Origin: Dehalococcoidia bacterium
GTDB lineage: Bacteria > Chloroflexota > Dehalococcoidia > Lucifugimonadales > SHYF01
Reading direction: 5' to 3'
Assembly: GCA_009692985.1 (NCBI GenBank)
Contig: SHYF01000012.1
Location: 1-17,793 of the forward strand
Length of the DNA stretch: 17,793 nucleotides
Part shown: one piece after another, positions 6,175 through 15,048 of the stretch
Numbering within the stretch: position 1 is the stretch's first letter
Layout of the letters: every line of letters starts with the position of its first letter
Program-made: the position numbers and the translations under genes
The notes under the pieces: generated by a model
Databases searched by the model: none
The model's input: only the letters and a program-made list of their open reading frames with translations
What the model was told of the DNA's origin: nothing

Positions 6175-7317
6175 ATGTCTATACCCCAGTTCAAAGAAGT
6201 CCGACATGCCTATGGTTTCGAAGACGTCGCAATCGTTCCCGGGGACGTGACAATCAACCCCGACCAGACCGATATTAACCTCGAAATCGGCCACCTGCGA
6301 TTCACCATTCCAGTGCTGGCCTCCGCTATGGATGCAGTGGTCTCTCCCAGCTTCGCCGTGCGCATAAGCCAGCTTGGCGGCCTGGGCGTCCTGAACCTGG
6401 AAGGCGTCTACTCCCGTTACGACGACCCCCAGGAGGCCATAGACCGCATCAGCCAATCCCCGCCTGAGTTCGCCACGGGGCTTCTCCAGAAGATATACTC
6501 CGCACCCATCAGGGAGGAGCTTATAGGCAAGTGGGTCCACGACATCAAAGCAGCGGGAGCCACCTGTGCTGTTTCCGTCACTCCACAGAACGCCAAGCGC
6601 ATCGCTCCCATAGCCGTGGAGGCAGGCGCTGACATCATGGTCGTCCAGTCCACCGTTACCACCGCCCGCCATATATCCAAGAGCTACCGTGGCCTCATCT
6701 TCTCCGAGCTTGTTGAGCAGATAAATGTGCCTGTGATTGTGGGCAACTGCGTCACTTACAACGCAGCCCTTGAGCTGATGGAGGCGGGTGTGGATGGCAT
6801 CCTGGTGGGCGTGGGCCCAGGAGCTGCCTGCACCACCCGCGAGGTGACGGGGGTAGGCGTGCCCCAGGTCTCCGCCACGCTGGAGTGCGCCGCCGCCCGC
6901 GAAGAGCATCTGCGCCGCACAGGAAAGTACGTGGCTGTGCTCACCGATGGCGGCATCCGCACCGGCGGCGACCTGTGCAAGGCTATCGTTGCCGGCGCCG
7001 ACGGCGTGATGCTGGGTACGCCCTTCGCTCAGACCCAGGAAGCGCCAGGCAAAGGGTTCAACTGGGGCATGGCAACGCCTCATCCGGCCCTGCCGCGTGG
7101 CACTCGAATCAACGCCGGCATCAAGGGGACGTTGGAGCAGCTGCTCTTTGGCCCCACCAGCCGCACCGATGGCACGCAAAACCTCATCAGCGCCCTGCGC
7201 GTCTGCATGGGCATGTGTGGCGCATTCACCATCCGCGACATGCACCGCGCCGAGATGGTAATCGCCCCGTCCATCCAGTCCGAGGGCAAGGTCTTCCAGA
7301 TGGCGGGGAAGCTTTAG
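6175..7317 (+). CDS. guaB3: GuaB3-type IMP dehydrogenase/GMP reductase family protein
   Basis: A 380-residue single-domain TIM-barrel protein of the IMPDH/GMPR superfamily, acting in purine nucleotide interconversion. The catalytic loop GVGPGAACTTREVTGVGVPQ (212-231) contains the nucleophilic Cys219. TDGGIRTGGDLCKAIVAGAD (257-276) is the phosphate-binding region and GAFTIRDMHRAE lies near the end. The CBS pair found in canonical GuaB (about 490 residues) is absent, and AMDAVVS replaces the usual PMDTVT. This points to the GuaB3 class, whose cyanobacterial member has been reported as a GMP reductase; which reaction applies here is not settled by sequence. The frame is open for 70 codons upstream, but AGGTGG 4 nt before 6175 and the promoter just upstream fix this start. 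Confidence 0.93.
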   Translation: MSIPQFKEVRHAYGFEDVAIVPGDVTINPDQTDINLEIGHLRFTIPVLASAMDAVVSPSFAVRISQLGGLGVLNLEGVYSRYDDPQEAIDRISQSPPEFATGLLQKIYSAPIREELIGKWVHDIKAAGATCAVSVTPQNAKRIAPIAVEAGADIMVVQSTVTTARHISKSYRGLIFSELVEQINVPVIVGNCVTYNAALELMEAGVDGILVGVGPGAACTTREVTGVGVPQVSATLECAAAREEHLRRTGKYVAVLTDGGIRTGGDLCKAIVAGADGVMLGTPFAQTQEAPGKGFNWGMATPHPALPRGTRINAGIKGTLEQLLFGPTSRTDGTQNLISALRVCMGMCGAFTIRDMHRAEMVIAPSIQSEGKVFQMAGKL

Positions 7318-7381
7318 CCTATTTACCATCCACCTGGATTCTCCTGGAGATTATCCCGCCAGAGCACGTAAACCGCGCCAT

Positions 7382-7492
7382 GTCATTCTGAAGGAGTACC
7401 GACCATGTCGGGACGACCGAAGAATCTAAGGCGGAACCCCTGAGACCAGCTTAACGCCTTAGACCCTTCGTCCGCCGCAAGCGGACTAAGGC
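7382..7492. repeat. Composite palindromic repeat, family B, copy 1
   Basis: Begins GTCATTCTGAAGGAGTACCG. Two arms, CGAAGAATCTAAGGCG (7418-7433) and CGCCTTAGACCCTTCG (7455-7470), are inverse complements except for two bases. An adjoining stem-loop has GTCCGC-CGCAA-GCGGAC (7470-7486) extended by GCCTTAG/CTAAGGC. The same GTCATTCTGAGGAGTCCCGA / CGAAGAATCT words recur as a palindrome at 14884-14987. It lies after guaB3 and may slow transcription, but there is no T-tract. Confidence 0.65.
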
Positions 7493-7500
7493 ACATGCCC

Positions 7501-7529
7501 TTGACCTTATACCCCCTGGTGCTTACACT
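7501..7529 (+). promoter_or_regulatory. Promoter of the TPP-riboswitch/thiC transcript
   Basis: TTGACC (7501-7506) and TACACT (7524-7529) are spaced by 17 bp. Transcription would start near 7536, about 30 nt before the riboswitch, as expected for a riboswitch-controlled leader. Confidence 0.75.
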
Positions 7530-7562
7530 AACACCATAACAACAACTGAATAAGTCATAGGA

Positions 7563-7655
7563 TCGAGGGGAGCTTGGGAAAGCCAGGCTGAGAGGCTCCG
7601 ACGCTTCGGGGCGACCCTTCTGAACCTGATCTGGGTAATGCCAGCGGAGGGAATG
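7563..7655 (+). promoter_or_regulatory. TPP riboswitch (THI element)
   Basis: The THI-box core words are all present in order: GAGGGGAGCTTGGG, AGGCTGAGAGG, GACCCTTCTGAACCTGATCT, GGGTAATGCCAGCGGAGGGA. These match the pyrimidine-sensor helix (CTGAGA) and the pyrophosphate-sensor side (ACCTGATCTGG, AATGCCAGCG, AGGGAA) of thiamine pyrophosphate riboswitches. It precedes thiC and is followed by an intrinsic terminator at 7685, so TPP binding should favour termination before thiC. Ends are approximate because the closing stem P1 is weak. Confidence 0.95.
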
Positions 7656-7684
7656 TGGTTTCAGCGCCAGCGTTAGGAGCAGTC

Positions 7685-7725
7685 GAAACCGCCAACTCTG
7701 CGGGAGTGGCGGTTTCTTTTGTTTT
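7685..7725 (+). terminator. Riboswitch-controlled intrinsic terminator
   Basis: Perfect 10-bp arms GAAACCGCCA (7685-7694) and TGGCGGTTTC (7707-7716), with CTC/GAG extending inward, are followed by TTTTGTTTT. GGTTTC at 7657-7662, just after the aptamer, can pair with GAAACC of the left arm. That offers an antiterminator that would form when TPP is absent. Confidence 0.9.
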
Positions 7726-7782
7726 CCTTTCTGAAATTATCCCCAGTCAGAAACAGGCACATGCAATTGTTGGTGGAGGTGA

Positions 7783-9573
<1,791 letters not shown>

Positions 9574-9602
9574 CCTCACTCCACCAAAGTTCGTTGCAAG
9601 AA

Positions 9603-9797
9603 TCCCCTTGGGGGATGCAGGGGGCTGTGCCCCCTGCCGGGGTAGCAGGGGTGTCCCCAGCCTTGCGCAAACACGTTGTTGGACCCCCTGGCAGGAAACC
9701 CAGGTTTCCTGCCAGGGGGTCCAAGGGGGTACTCCCCTTTTCTTCCTTTTTCTCCTCCCCATTCTCCTGCAGGAGAAGGGGGACACGGGGGGATGAG
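9603..9797. repeat. Array of strong palindromes between thiC and thiD
   Basis: The gap holds three perfect inverted repeats: GCAGGGGGC-TGT-GCCCCCTGC (9617-9637), a 42-nt palindrome with 20-nt arms starting GGACCCCCTGGCAGGAAACC (9681-9700 and 9703-9722, 2-nt centre), and TTCTCCTGCAGGAGAA (9762-9777). Low-complexity C/T-rich sequence follows the large palindrome (about 9733-9760). It does not show the family A ends. There is no clean T-tract after the big hairpin, although TTTTCTTCCTTTTTC begins about 16 nt downstream, so partial termination between thiC and thiD is possible. Confidence 0.75.
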
Positions 9798-9815
9798 GTC
9801 CCAAAGGAAGCTTCC

Positions 9816-10616
9816 ATGACCAAGCCACCCACCGCCATGACAATCGCCGGCTCTGACTCCGGCGGCGGCGCTGGAATCCAGGCCGACCTCAAGACATTCG
9901 CCGCCCTGGGCGTCTACGGCACCTCGGCCATCACAGCCATCACGGCACAGAACACCCTGGGCGTCACCGCCATCCACGAGGCGCCAGTGGAGATCATCGC
10001 CGCGCAGATAGACGCAATCCTCACAGACATCGGCGCAGACGCCGTGAAAACTGGAATGTTCTCCTCTTCGGCCATCATAGAGACAGTGGCGCGGGAGCTG
10101 AAACGCCACGGCGTAACCCGCCTGGTGGTGGACCCAGTGATGGTGGCCAAGGGTGGCCGCCGCCTTCTCCGAGAGGATGCCGTGGAGGCTCTGCGCACCC
10201 GCTTACTGCCCCTGGCTACCGTGGTCACGCCCAACATCCCCGAGGCAGAGGTGCTGGCCGGCATGACCATCCGCACTCCCCAGGATGCCCGCGAGGCCGC
10301 CAGGAAAATCGTGGCCCTGGGAGCCAAAAGCGTGGTGGTAAAGGGCGGCCACCTCTCTGGCACCGAAGCTACCGACCTCTTCTACGACGGCAAACAGTTC
10401 CGTGAGTTCACAGCCCAGCGTGTGGACACCAAGAACACCCACGGCACTGGATGCACCTTCGCCTCAGCCATAGCAGCGGGGCTGGCCAAGGGCCTGGCTT
10501 TGCCTGAGGCCATAGGCCAGGCGAAGACCTACGTCATCGAGGCCATCCGCGCCAGCCTGACCATAGGCTCCGGCCACGGGCCGCTGAACCACTTCTACCG
10601 GCTGAGGCAGGCATGA
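9816..10616 (+). CDS. thiD: Hydroxymethylpyrimidine/phosphomethylpyrimidine kinase
   Basis: ThiD phosphorylates HMP to HMP-P and then HMP-PP for joining with the thiazole moiety. The 266-residue product is a ribokinase-fold kinase of standard length. The N-terminal [20 protein letters not shown] (about residues 9-28) binds the pyrimidine. [11 protein letters not shown] lies in the middle, [12 protein letters not shown] and VVVKGGH follow, and [17 protein letters not shown] near residue 209 contains the anion hole and catalytic Cys/Asp-region motif. The frame is open 74 codons upstream through the palindrome array. Met at 9816 is chosen because AAAGGAAG sits about 5 nt before it and the family N-terminus begins here. 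No ThiE fusion is present, and thiE/thiG are not in the window. Confidence 0.95.
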   Translation: MTKPPTAMTIAGSDSGGGAGIQADLKTFAALGVYGTSAITAITAQNTLGVTAIHEAPVEIIAAQIDAILTDIGADAVKTGMFSSSAIIETVARELKRHGVTRLVVDPVMVAKGGRRLLREDAVEALRTRLLPLATVVTPNIPEAEVLAGMTIRTPQDAREAARKIVALGAKSVVVKGGHLSGTEATDLFYDGKQFREFTAQRVDTKNTHGTGCTFASAIAAGLAKGLALPEAIGQAKTYVIEAIRASLTIGSGHGPLNHFYRLRQA

Positions 10617-10927
10617 GCAGACAGGCCCGCTCCACCAGGCCGCCGAGAAAGGAACGTCCAGAGAGGAGCTAAGCCCCTAATCCTGCCTTGACTATGCCGA
10701 TGGAAAGGGAGTCATGTGGATAGTCGAATGGGCTCTTCCACCAACCTGCCAGAATGCCTGCAACTATTCGCGCGCCGTTTCAAAAAGTAGAGCGTCTTGC
10801 ATAATTCATGCGACGATATGCGCCATCAATATGCCTATAGTGGCCTTTGCCGCCATTAGTACAAAGCTGGCTTGACCCATACGTACAAACTCGCAGGGAA
10901 CTGGTGGTGTTCTTTCGTCATTTCAGC
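10617..10927. other. Gene-free intergenic stretch after thiD
   Basis: No recognisable coding region, RNA gene or family A/B repeat was found. Base composition is less GC-rich than the flanking genes. No intrinsic terminator for thiD is evident. One 24-codon hydrophobic frame on the minus strand (10806-10880) lacks a ribosome-binding site and is not called. Confidence 0.5.
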
Positions 10928-10956
10928 TTGCCTTTGTAGCTAGTACCAGGTATAAT
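10928..10956 (+). promoter_or_regulatory. Orphan sigma70-type promoter
   Basis: TTGCCT (10928-10933) and a perfect TATAAT (10951-10956) are spaced 17 bp apart. It points rightward into the 3' end of the minus-strand DUF4399 gene, with no plus-strand gene behind it for about 4 kb. It may drive an antisense RNA or be left over from a gene lost at the truncation junction. It could also be chance. Confidence 0.5.
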
Positions 10957-11004
10957 TCAGCTAAAATAAGGCGGAGCCGCAGGTGTAATCAGCACCCACG
11001 GCCC

Positions 11005-11874
11005 CTAACCAAGATGATGCCCTCCTCCCTCGTGGACTCCAGCCGTGGCTGGCTCCACCACTAATCCGGTTGCTCCCATCTTGACTGTGAATGTAGAGGC
11101 TATTTGTGCACCATCAGATGGCTCAAGGAACGAGACCTTTCGTTGTTGTGTTACGGTAACTTCTATGGCCGAGGTAACAGCGGGGTCGTAAGGAGAATGG
11201 TTGCCGTCAGCGAATACCAGCCGAAGAGTGTGTTTTCCAGGCGCTAGGTCCAGGGTAGCCTCTGTCTGCGCTTTGCCGAAATGCAGGTGCTGCGCGTCCG
11301 ATGGGATCGGCTGACCTGCGGTTGGCAGGTCTGCGTCTACTATTATGTAGTGGTGTCCTGCTCCCTCATGTATGCCTGCGGTAGCTGGCTCAACAACTAG
11401 ACTCTGCGCTGCCATCTTCACGATGAATGGACTGATGACCTGAGCGCCAATCGCGGGCTCGCTGAAAGAGACCTTTCGTTGCTCTGTAACAGTACCCTTG
11501 ATGCTTGATGTGATGATGGGATCATAGGGAATGTGGTCGCCTTTGGCGAAAAACAGCCGTATCGTGTGCTCGCCTGGAGCCAAGTCCAGGGTAGCTTCGG
11601 ATTGACCCTTGCCAAATTGTAGACGGTTAACGTCGGAAGGAATGGGCTGGCCTTTCGGGGAGAGGTTATCGTCAATGATTACATGGTGATGTCCTCGCCC
11701 GTCGTTCACTCCTGCTGAGGCTGGCTCAACGGTGACGCCCTGGGCCGCCATCTGGACTTTAAAAGGGCTGACCACTTTCGCCAGGTCTGCGGGCGCAGAA
11801 ATGGAGACTTTGCCAGCAGGTTCCTTAGTGCAGGCCGATAAGATACCGATTGCCACAACTGCCAATACAACCAT
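11005..11874 (-). CDS. Lipoprotein with DUF4399-type repeats, probably decaying
   Basis: The readable frame gives 289 residues. A hydrophobic segment ends in the lipobox LSAC (Cys15), so export and lipidation are expected. Then come tandem units with an exact period of 112 residues (starting at Val23, Val135 and Val247). Each shows SPF.V.MAAQ..VVEPA.AG, a GHH(H/Y)(V/I)I(I/V)D motif, FGK.Q.EATLDLAPG(E/K)HT and NH.PYDP, typical of the DUF4399 family of unknown function. The third unit stops after 43 residues at GGGHHLG. The 5' end is also odd: the ATG at 11874 has no Shine-Dalgarno and no basic n-region. A perfect AGGAGG serves an ATG 24 nt upstream (11898), whose frame reads MRPS, TGA, VFA and then this protein. 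The gene is therefore probably broken at both ends. Domain naming is from memory of the family. Confidence 0.75.
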   Translation of the reverse strand: MVVLAVVAIGILSACTKEPAGKVSISAPADLAKVVSPFKVQMAAQGVTVEPASAGVNDGRGHHHVIIDDNLSPKGQPIPSDVNRLQFGKGQSEATLDLAPGEHTIRLFFAKGDHIPYDPIITSSIKGTVTEQRKVSFSEPAIGAQVISPFIVKMAAQSLVVEPATAGIHEGAGHHYIIVDADLPTAGQPIPSDAQHLHFGKAQTEATLDLAPGKHTLRLVFADGNHSPYDPAVTSAIEVTVTQQRKVSFLEPSDGAQIASTFTVKMGATGLVVEPATAGVHEGGGHHLG

Positions 11875-11895
11875 TGCAAATACTCATGAGGGTCT

Positions 11896-11913
11896 CATGG
11901 TTATCAACCTCCT
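11896..11913 (-). promoter_or_regulatory. Shine-Dalgarno and likely original start of the DUF4399 gene
   Basis: On the minus strand AGGAGG (11913-11908) lies 9 nt before ATG (11898-11896). This ATG is in frame with the lipoprotein but is followed after AGA CCC TCA by TGA (11886-11884). Read through, it would give MRPS-x-VFAMVVLAVVAIG, a normal lipoprotein signal with a positive charge. Confidence 0.7.
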
Positions 11914-12004
11914 GACTGATGATGTCGGAAGGTTAGTATTCCGGGCGTTCAGGCGCATGAGCCAGGGGACCTAATGTCAGTGAGACAATAAGACCACGCA
12001 GCCA

Positions 12005-13723
12005 CTAGGGTTCCAGCATCCCCCTCACCGTCTGGGCCACTTCTGACAGCGGCACTGTCCTGCCCCGTTCCTCACGGCGGCCCTTCACCTCAGCGGCGTT
12101 CTCCCGCAGGGTGCGGGGCGATACCAGCAGGCGCACAGGCAGGCCCAGCAGGTCGGCGTCGTTGAACTTCACCCCCGCCGACTCCTCTCGGTCGTCGTAC
12201 AGCACCTCGATGCCCTCTTTCTGGAGGGCGGCGTACAAGTCGTCAGCGACATGGCCGACATCCTCTCGCTCCGGGTTCAAGGACACAAGATGCACCTGGT
12301 ACGGCGCAATGGGCGCAGGGAATACGATGCCTTTGTCGTCGTGGTTCTGCTCTATGGCACCCGCCAGCAGCCGTCCCACGCCGATGCCGTAGCAACCCAT
12401 GATGATTGGGTGCTGCTGGCCCTGGGCGTCCAGATATGCGGCTCCCAGGCGTTCTGTGAAAAAAGTCCCCAGCTTGAATATGTGGCCCACCTCTATGCCC
12501 CGGGTGGAGCGCAGGGCCGTGCCGCACTTGGGGCAACCGTGGCCCTCGTGGGCCAGGGCGATGTCGGCCACAAGGTCTGCCTGGAAGTCCCGGGGGTAGT
12601 TGGCGTTGCGCAGGTGGTAGCCTTCCTTGTTGGCGCCCACAACGAAGTTGGCCCCGGCCTGAATAGACCTGTCCGCCACGACGTTGATTCCTTTGAGCCC
12701 CACGGCAGAGGCCGAGCCAGCCACCAGGCCGGCCTGGGCCACCTCCTGGTCTGTCGCCAGGCGCAGGTCACGGGCGTGGAGAAGGTTGTTCAGCTTCACC
12801 TCGTTTACATCCAGGTCACCTCGGAGTGTGACAAACACCAATCTCGCAGTTGAGCTTACAGCCTGGCCCTGGGCCACGTAGAACACTGCCTTGAGTGTCT
12901 TGCTTTCCGGCACGCTCAGGTATGCTGCCACCTGGGGGATGGTCTTGGCGCCCGGCGTGGCCACCTGCTCCAGGGGTGCCTCCTTCTCCTGCGCGACCGG
13001 CGGTAGCACAAATGCGGCGCGCTCTGCATTGGCAGCGTAGCCGCACTGCGGGCAGTGGAGTATAGTGTCCTCTCCAGCCTCGGCGGGCAGGATAAACTCC
13101 TGGGAGTCCTTGCCGCCAATGGCGCCACTATCGGCCTCCACGGCCATGGTGGGCAGGCCGCACCGCTGGAAGATGTTCCTGTACGCCTGAGCCACGCGGT
13201 CGTAGGAGAGGGCCAATCCATGCTCGTCGGCGTCGAAGGAGTAGGCGTCTTTCATTGTGAACTCGCGCACACGGATGAGGCCGGCCCGCGGGCGTGGTTC
13301 GTCGCGGAACTTGGTCTGAATCTGGTACAAGATGAGTGGAAGGTCGCGGTAGGAGCTGACGTTGGCCGCGACCATCTTGGTGATAACCTCTTCATGGGTG
13401 GGCGCCAGCACCATGTCCCGCTCCCGCCTGTCTTTCAGGTGAAACAGGTTCTGCCCGAAGGCGGCCTCGCGCCCCGACTCCTGCCACAGCTCCACTGGCT
13501 GTAGCGCAGGCAAGTGTACCTCCTGCCCTCCGGCGGCATCCATCTCCTCGCGGATGATCTGCTCAATCTTGCGCAGGGAGCGCCATGCCAGTGGCATGTA
13601 GGCGTAGACGCCGGCGGCCACCTGGTACATCAGGCCGGCCTTGAGCATAAGACGGTGGCTGGCTGTTTCGGCCTCCGCCGGGTCCTGCCGCAGGGTTTTG
13701 CCGAAGAGGCGTGAAATGCGCAT
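12005..13723 (-). CDS. proS: Prolyl-tRNA synthetase (bacterial type)
   Basis: ProRS charges tRNA-Pro. The 572-residue product is the bacterial ProS with the editing insertion (INS) domain between class II motifs 2 and 3. MRISRLFGKTLRQDPAEAET opens the protein and AGVYAYMPLAWRSLRKIEQI follows. Motif 2 is KFRDEPRPRAGLIRVREFTM (about residues 136-155). The INS region spans about 220-385, with the Cys pairs HCPQCG and GCPKCG flanking it. Motif 3 is MGCYGIGVGRLLAGAIEQNH, and the C-terminal anticodon-binding domain includes EVLYDDREESAGVKFNDADL. The open frame continues 17 codons upstream into repeat family A copy 4, so the Met at 13723 (GGAG 11 nt before it) is the real start. It follows the LLM gene on the same strand. 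Confidence 0.96.
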   Translation of the reverse strand: MRISRLFGKTLRQDPAEAETASHRLMLKAGLMYQVAAGVYAYMPLAWRSLRKIEQIIREEMDAAGGQEVHLPALQPVELWQESGREAAFGQNLFHLKDRRERDMVLAPTHEEVITKMVAANVSSYRDLPLILYQIQTKFRDEPRPRAGLIRVREFTMKDAYSFDADEHGLALSYDRVAQAYRNIFQRCGLPTMAVEADSGAIGGKDSQEFILPAEAGEDTILHCPQCGYAANAERAAFVLPPVAQEKEAPLEQVATPGAKTIPQVAAYLSVPESKTLKAVFYVAQGQAVSSTARLVFVTLRGDLDVNEVKLNNLLHARDLRLATDQEVAQAGLVAGSASAVGLKGINVVADRSIQAGANFVVGANKEGYHLRNANYPRDFQADLVADIALAHEGHGCPKCGTALRSTRGIEVGHIFKLGTFFTERLGAAYLDAQGQQHPIIMGCYGIGVGRLLAGAIEQNHDDKGIVFPAPIAPYQVHLVSLNPEREDVGHVADDLYAALQKEGIEVLYDDREESAGVKFNDADLLGLPVRLLVSPRTLRENAAEVKGRREERGRTVPLSEVAQTVRGMLEP

Positions 13724-13744
13724 GGATGCTTTTTCTCCAAGTTC

Positions 13745-13860
13745 CACTGGGTGATGGAAAACTCCGTCGACCATCCCCCTACCACCTTTCCTTCGCTACG
13801 CTCAAGGACAGGCTCTGAGGCTCCGCCCCTCTGGACTCCCCGTAATCACCAGCCGTCTAG
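13745..13860 (+). repeat. Dispersed TIR repeat, family A, copy 4 (shortened)
   Basis: Left end ACTGGGTGATGGAAAACTCC, then GTCGACCATCCCCCTA and CTTTCCTT, and the right end GCCCCTCTGGACTCCCCGTA...CAGCCGTCTAG match the family. The middle is replaced by TTCGCTACGCTCAAGGACAG, a REP-like word, so this copy lacks the GGGGGATACCCCCAG part. It fills the gap between the LLM gene and proS. The terminal CTA supplies the TAG stop codon of the LLM gene (13859-13857). Confidence 0.65.
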
Positions 13861-14735
13861 AATGAGGCCACGGCTGGGATGATATGCTCGCCGAACCGCT
13901 CCAGGGGAGCGATGTAGGCGACGTTGGGCATGTTGACTATGATGTGCTGGACCCCCGCCTGGGCATAAGCGCCGAACCGCTCGATGATACTCTCCACGCT
14001 GGCGCCGTCCTGTGGGTCGAGACGCGCCGTTTGCAGAGTTGTCCGCTCCATGGCCTCATAGGGGCGGCCTTCAACCTCGCACCAGTGCTGTAGTACCTCG
14101 TACTTGTGCTTTACAGTGGCAGGGTCGCCAAAGACGTTGACGGCGTCGCCGTAGCGAGCCGCTAAGCGAAGGGTCTTCTGTTCGCCGCCGCCGCCCACCA
14201 TGATGGGCGGGTGAGGGCGAGTCAAAGGAAGAGGCACGTTCATTGTCTCGGCTAGCTGGTAGTAGCGGCCTTCATAGGGGCCTCTATTGCCCGACCACAT
14301 CTGGTGGACAATTTGCAGCGTCTCCTCCAGGCGCTGAAAGCGCTCCTTTCGTGGCGGGAATGTCACGCCCAAGCCTTTGTGCTCTCTCTCGTACCAGGCT
14401 GCGCCGATGCCCAGGTAGGAGCGGCCTCCGGAGAGCACGTCCAGGGTGGTAGCCATCTTGGCCAGAAGGCCGGGGTGACGGTAGGTGACTCCTGTGATCA
14501 TGGTGCCCAGCTTTACGCGCTGCGTTACCCCGGACAGAAAGCCAAGGGTGGTCCAGGAGTCCAGCATATCGCTCTCGGCAGGGCCCATGCCAGGAATCTG
14601 GAAGAAGTGGTCCATCACCCACAGGCTGGCGAAACCGGCAGCGTCCGCTGTGCGGGCTATCTCCGCCAGCGTGGGAGCCAGCTTTCCCGGCCCCCCTGGC
14701 CAGGTGAAGTTGGGTAGTTGCAAGCCAACGCGCAT
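13857..14735 (-). CDS. LLM-class (luciferase-like) F420-dependent oxidoreductase
   Basis: A 292-residue TIM-barrel protein of the bacterial luciferase-like superfamily, in the branch usually annotated as F420-dependent. Typical segments are the start MRVGLQLPNF, AARTADAAGF-like helix and SLWVMDHFFQIP (about 38-49). RHPGLLAKMATTLDVLSGGR (86-105), YLGIGAAWYEREHKGLGVTF (107-126), ERFQRLEETL and PPIMVGGGGEQKTLRLAARY (about 184-203) follow. The last includes the cofactor phosphate-binding GGGG. The substrate cannot be read from sequence, and FMN dependence cannot be excluded. The frame is open 12 codons further upstream, but GAGGTG 4 nt before 14735 and the family N-terminus select this Met. Its stop codon lies inside the end of repeat copy 4, so the last residues may have been altered by the insertion. 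Confidence 0.9.
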   Translation of the reverse strand: MRVGLQLPNFTWPGGPGKLAPTLAEIARTADAAGFASLWVMDHFFQIPGMGPAESDMLDSWTTLGFLSGVTQRVKLGTMITGVTYRHPGLLAKMATTLDVLSGGRSYLGIGAAWYEREHKGLGVTFPPRKERFQRLEETLQIVHQMWSGNRGPYEGRYYQLAETMNVPLPLTRPHPPIMVGGGGEQKTLRLAARYGDAVNVFGDPATVKHKYEVLQHWCEVEGRPYEAMERTTLQTARLDPQDGASVESIIERFGAYAQAGVQHIIVNMPNVAYIAPLERFGEHIIPAVASF

Positions 14736-14759
14736 ACGGCACCTCGGACGGTCTCTGGG

Positions 14760-14765
14760 ATTATA
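14760..14765 (-). promoter_or_regulatory. Possible -10 box for the LLM gene
   Basis: Minus-strand TATAAT (plus 14765-14760) would start transcription about 18 nt before the ATG at 14735. No good -35 box is present at 16-18 bp, so the call rests on the perfect -10 alone. Confidence 0.4.
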
Positions 14766-14883
14766 GCGCAAGTCAGGATAGCAGATGGAATGGAAGGAGG
14801 CCAGCAGCTGCTTGCCTTTTGCAGGGATGGGGCTATTGTACAGCGCACGTTGCCCAACCGCACCGTGGTGGTCGTCGGCTCAT

Positions 14884-14987
14884 GTCACCCTGAGTCCCGA
14901 CTTGTCGGGGCGAAGGGTCTGGGGTGGCTGGGAAACCCCTCCCCAGATTCTTCGTCGTCCCGCCGTGTCGGGACTCCTCAGAATGAC
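14884..14987. repeat. Composite palindromic repeat, family B, copy 2
   Basis: A 104-bp imperfect palindrome whose outer ends are GTCACCCTGAG and CTCAGAATGAC. The inner arms CGAAGGGTCTGGGG (14911-14924) and CCCCAGATTCTTCG (14941-14954) differ by two bases. Each half has its own small CCCGA...TCGGG stem. It shares GTCATTCTGAGGAGTCCCGA and CGAAGAATCT words with the repeat at 7382. It lies in the divergent region between the LLM gene and dgt. Confidence 0.7.
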
Positions 14988-15048
14988 AAAAGAAAGGAGG
15001 GGCTGAAATGAGTTGCCCCAACCTTTCGCCTGGAGCAACGGGCGTGCT

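Noticed and set aside
6157..7329. 390-codon open frame on the minus strand opposite guaB3
   Set aside because: It is a GC-rich shadow of guaB3, with no family motifs and no ribosome-binding site.
9681..9722. Large palindrome as a standard intrinsic terminator of thiC
   Set aside because: The stem is strong, but the sequence right after it is AAGGGGGT and not a T-tract, so a simple terminator call is not supported.
10806..10880. 24-codon hydrophobic minus-strand frame (MGQASFVLMAAKATIG...)
   Set aside because: It looks like a small membrane peptide, but it has no Shine-Dalgarno, no promoter and no comparison to support it.
11884..11886. TGA as selenocysteine or recoded sense codon
   Set aside because: It lies in a signal peptide, with no SECIS-like context needed there, and thiD uses TGA as stop. 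A mutation or error is simpler.
13724..13774. Extended N-terminus of ProS (17 codons)
   Set aside because: The extra codons are translated from repeat family A copy 4.
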